NCBI GenBank assembly: GCA_032716605.1
Contig: CM064539.1
Coordinates: 3,297,550-3,361,549 of the forward strand
Direction: 5' to 3'
Length of the DNA: 64,000 bases
Source of the DNA: Paralithodes platypus
Lineage: Eukaryota > Arthropoda > Malacostraca > Decapoda > Lithodidae
Every line of letters starts with the position of its first letter. Position 1 is the stretch's first letter. A model generated the notes under the pieces. It was not told where the DNA came from, made no database searches, and saw only the letters and a program-made list of their open reading frames with translations. Position numbers and translations under genes: made by a program. This document shows positions 63,516-64,000 of the stretch, one piece after another.

Positions 63516-63678
63516 AGACGATTTTGTACAGTTTAAGAAACATCTGACGTAGTAAACTGTTTAAGTGAGATAAGATCGAAGCCTGGTAATTGCTCGAGGG
63601 CCTTTTTTATCTAGCTAAAATCGTCTAATAGTATCCAGAATGAAGTTAAAATTACGTCCCCGGTACGGAAGGGGTTAA
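63514..63678. mobile_element. Family B right part (B10)
   Basis: AGACGATTTTGTACAGTTTA, GATCGAAGCCTGGTAATTGC, AAAATCGTCTAATAGTATCC and ACGTCCCCGGTACGGAAGG with GGTTAA. The left terminus is replaced by the TGG minisatellite. Confidence 0.7.
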
Positions 63679-63789
63679 CGAAAGGAAAGCACAGGTGCAA
63701 TGTGTGATGCAAAAATAGTTGAAGTTATACTGTAATAGAAAAGCTGTAACTCTTACATGTCGAATCCCATTACGCCATCAGACAGTAAA

Positions 63790-64000
63790 CTATAGTCTAT
63801 TCGCTGTAAGTAGGCGAGGGGGAGGGAGCGCGGGATAAGCCCATGATCTCTATCCATCTGTAAACTCAATAAAAGGGCTTAGAGCAAATTGTCTGGTATA
63901 TATTTTCCCCATTTTATATAAATTTTTCACCCAGCCCCCATCTATTCCTTGACTGGACATCTTCTCCAAATTGGTAGAAATATTAGCTCGATTACTCTAA
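63790..64000. mobile_element. Family H MITE, running off the window (H4)
   Basis: Left end CTATAGTCTATTCGCTGTAA and GTAGGCGAG, then a diverged interior. The inverted strand near 63880-64000 shows the H interior (GGTAGAAATATTAGCTCGAT, TACTCTAA). The right terminus lies beyond the window. Confidence 0.6.

Noticed and set aside
62698..63543. 281-codon Ser/Pro/His-rich minus-strand frame
   Set aside because: Translation of the TGG-rich minisatellite; no non-repetitive domain or start context.

Overview
This window reads as intergenic DNA from a large, repeat-rich animal genome. I find no host protein-coding gene and no convincing functional tRNA or rRNA gene. The coding potential I recognise belongs to retrotransposons or DNA transposons, nearly all of it broken. 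The inference is an arthropod, most likely a decapod crustacean. The reasons are relics of a jockey-type LINE of the kind I associate with shrimps and crabs, (GA)n and (AC)n microsatellites every few kilobases, many tandem arrays, and a short TTAGG tract (the arthropod telomere motif). The species cannot be fixed from sequence alone.

The most striking content is a dense population of short non-autonomous elements bounded by TTAA. I group them by internal similarity. Family A is 320-370 bp with GGGGAG termini (16 copies). Family B is about 215 bp when unexpanded, starting TTAACCCTTT with GACGT just inside. Family C is about 350-400 bp and a long foldback with GGGGGGTGACC ends. Family D is about 235 bp when unexpanded, E about 440 bp and N about 440 bp. 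The ends and the TTAA target fit the piggyBac superfamily, but no transposase for them is present. Neighbouring copies repeatedly share a single TTAA. Other short elements are F (Tc1/mariner-like, TA-flanked), G (PIF/Harbinger-like, TTA duplication), H, I and J (long inverted repeats) and tRNA-derived SINEs.

Layout: 1-3.1 kb holds TTAA elements and a 61-bp purine array interrupted by a C element. 3.1-12 kb has an endonuclease relic, minisatellites, and A, B and F elements. 12.7-16.4 kb is a 3.5-kb 13-bp array. 17.2-21.35 kb is a nearly complete CR1-group LINE, with an SGNH-esterase ORF1 and an endonuclease plus reverse transcriptase ORF2 carrying one frameshift and one stop; it sits inside a CTCTAGACACACA minisatellite that continues to 23.46 kb. 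24.5-26.2 kb is a jockey-like relic with a 518-bp insertion. 29.9-31.4 kb is a BEL/Pao pol relic. 37.2-38.8 kb is a Harbinger transposase relic, an E fragment and a LINE 3' end. 41-44 kb holds D elements and SINEs. 46-54 kb holds LINE relics, nested MITEs, an N element and a TTAGG-bearing foldback. 54-60.7 kb is a cluster of A, B, C, D, F, H and J elements. 61.3-62.3 kb is another LINE 3' half and 62.8-63.5 kb a TGG-rich minisatellite.

The recurring theme is that minisatellites arise inside transposable elements. Families B, C, D, F and J each have unexpanded copies here beside copies whose interior or end has been tandemly multiplied (units of 14, 23, 39, 45, 75 and about 105 bp). No genes act together in a pathway; the window records insertion, nesting and local amplification.
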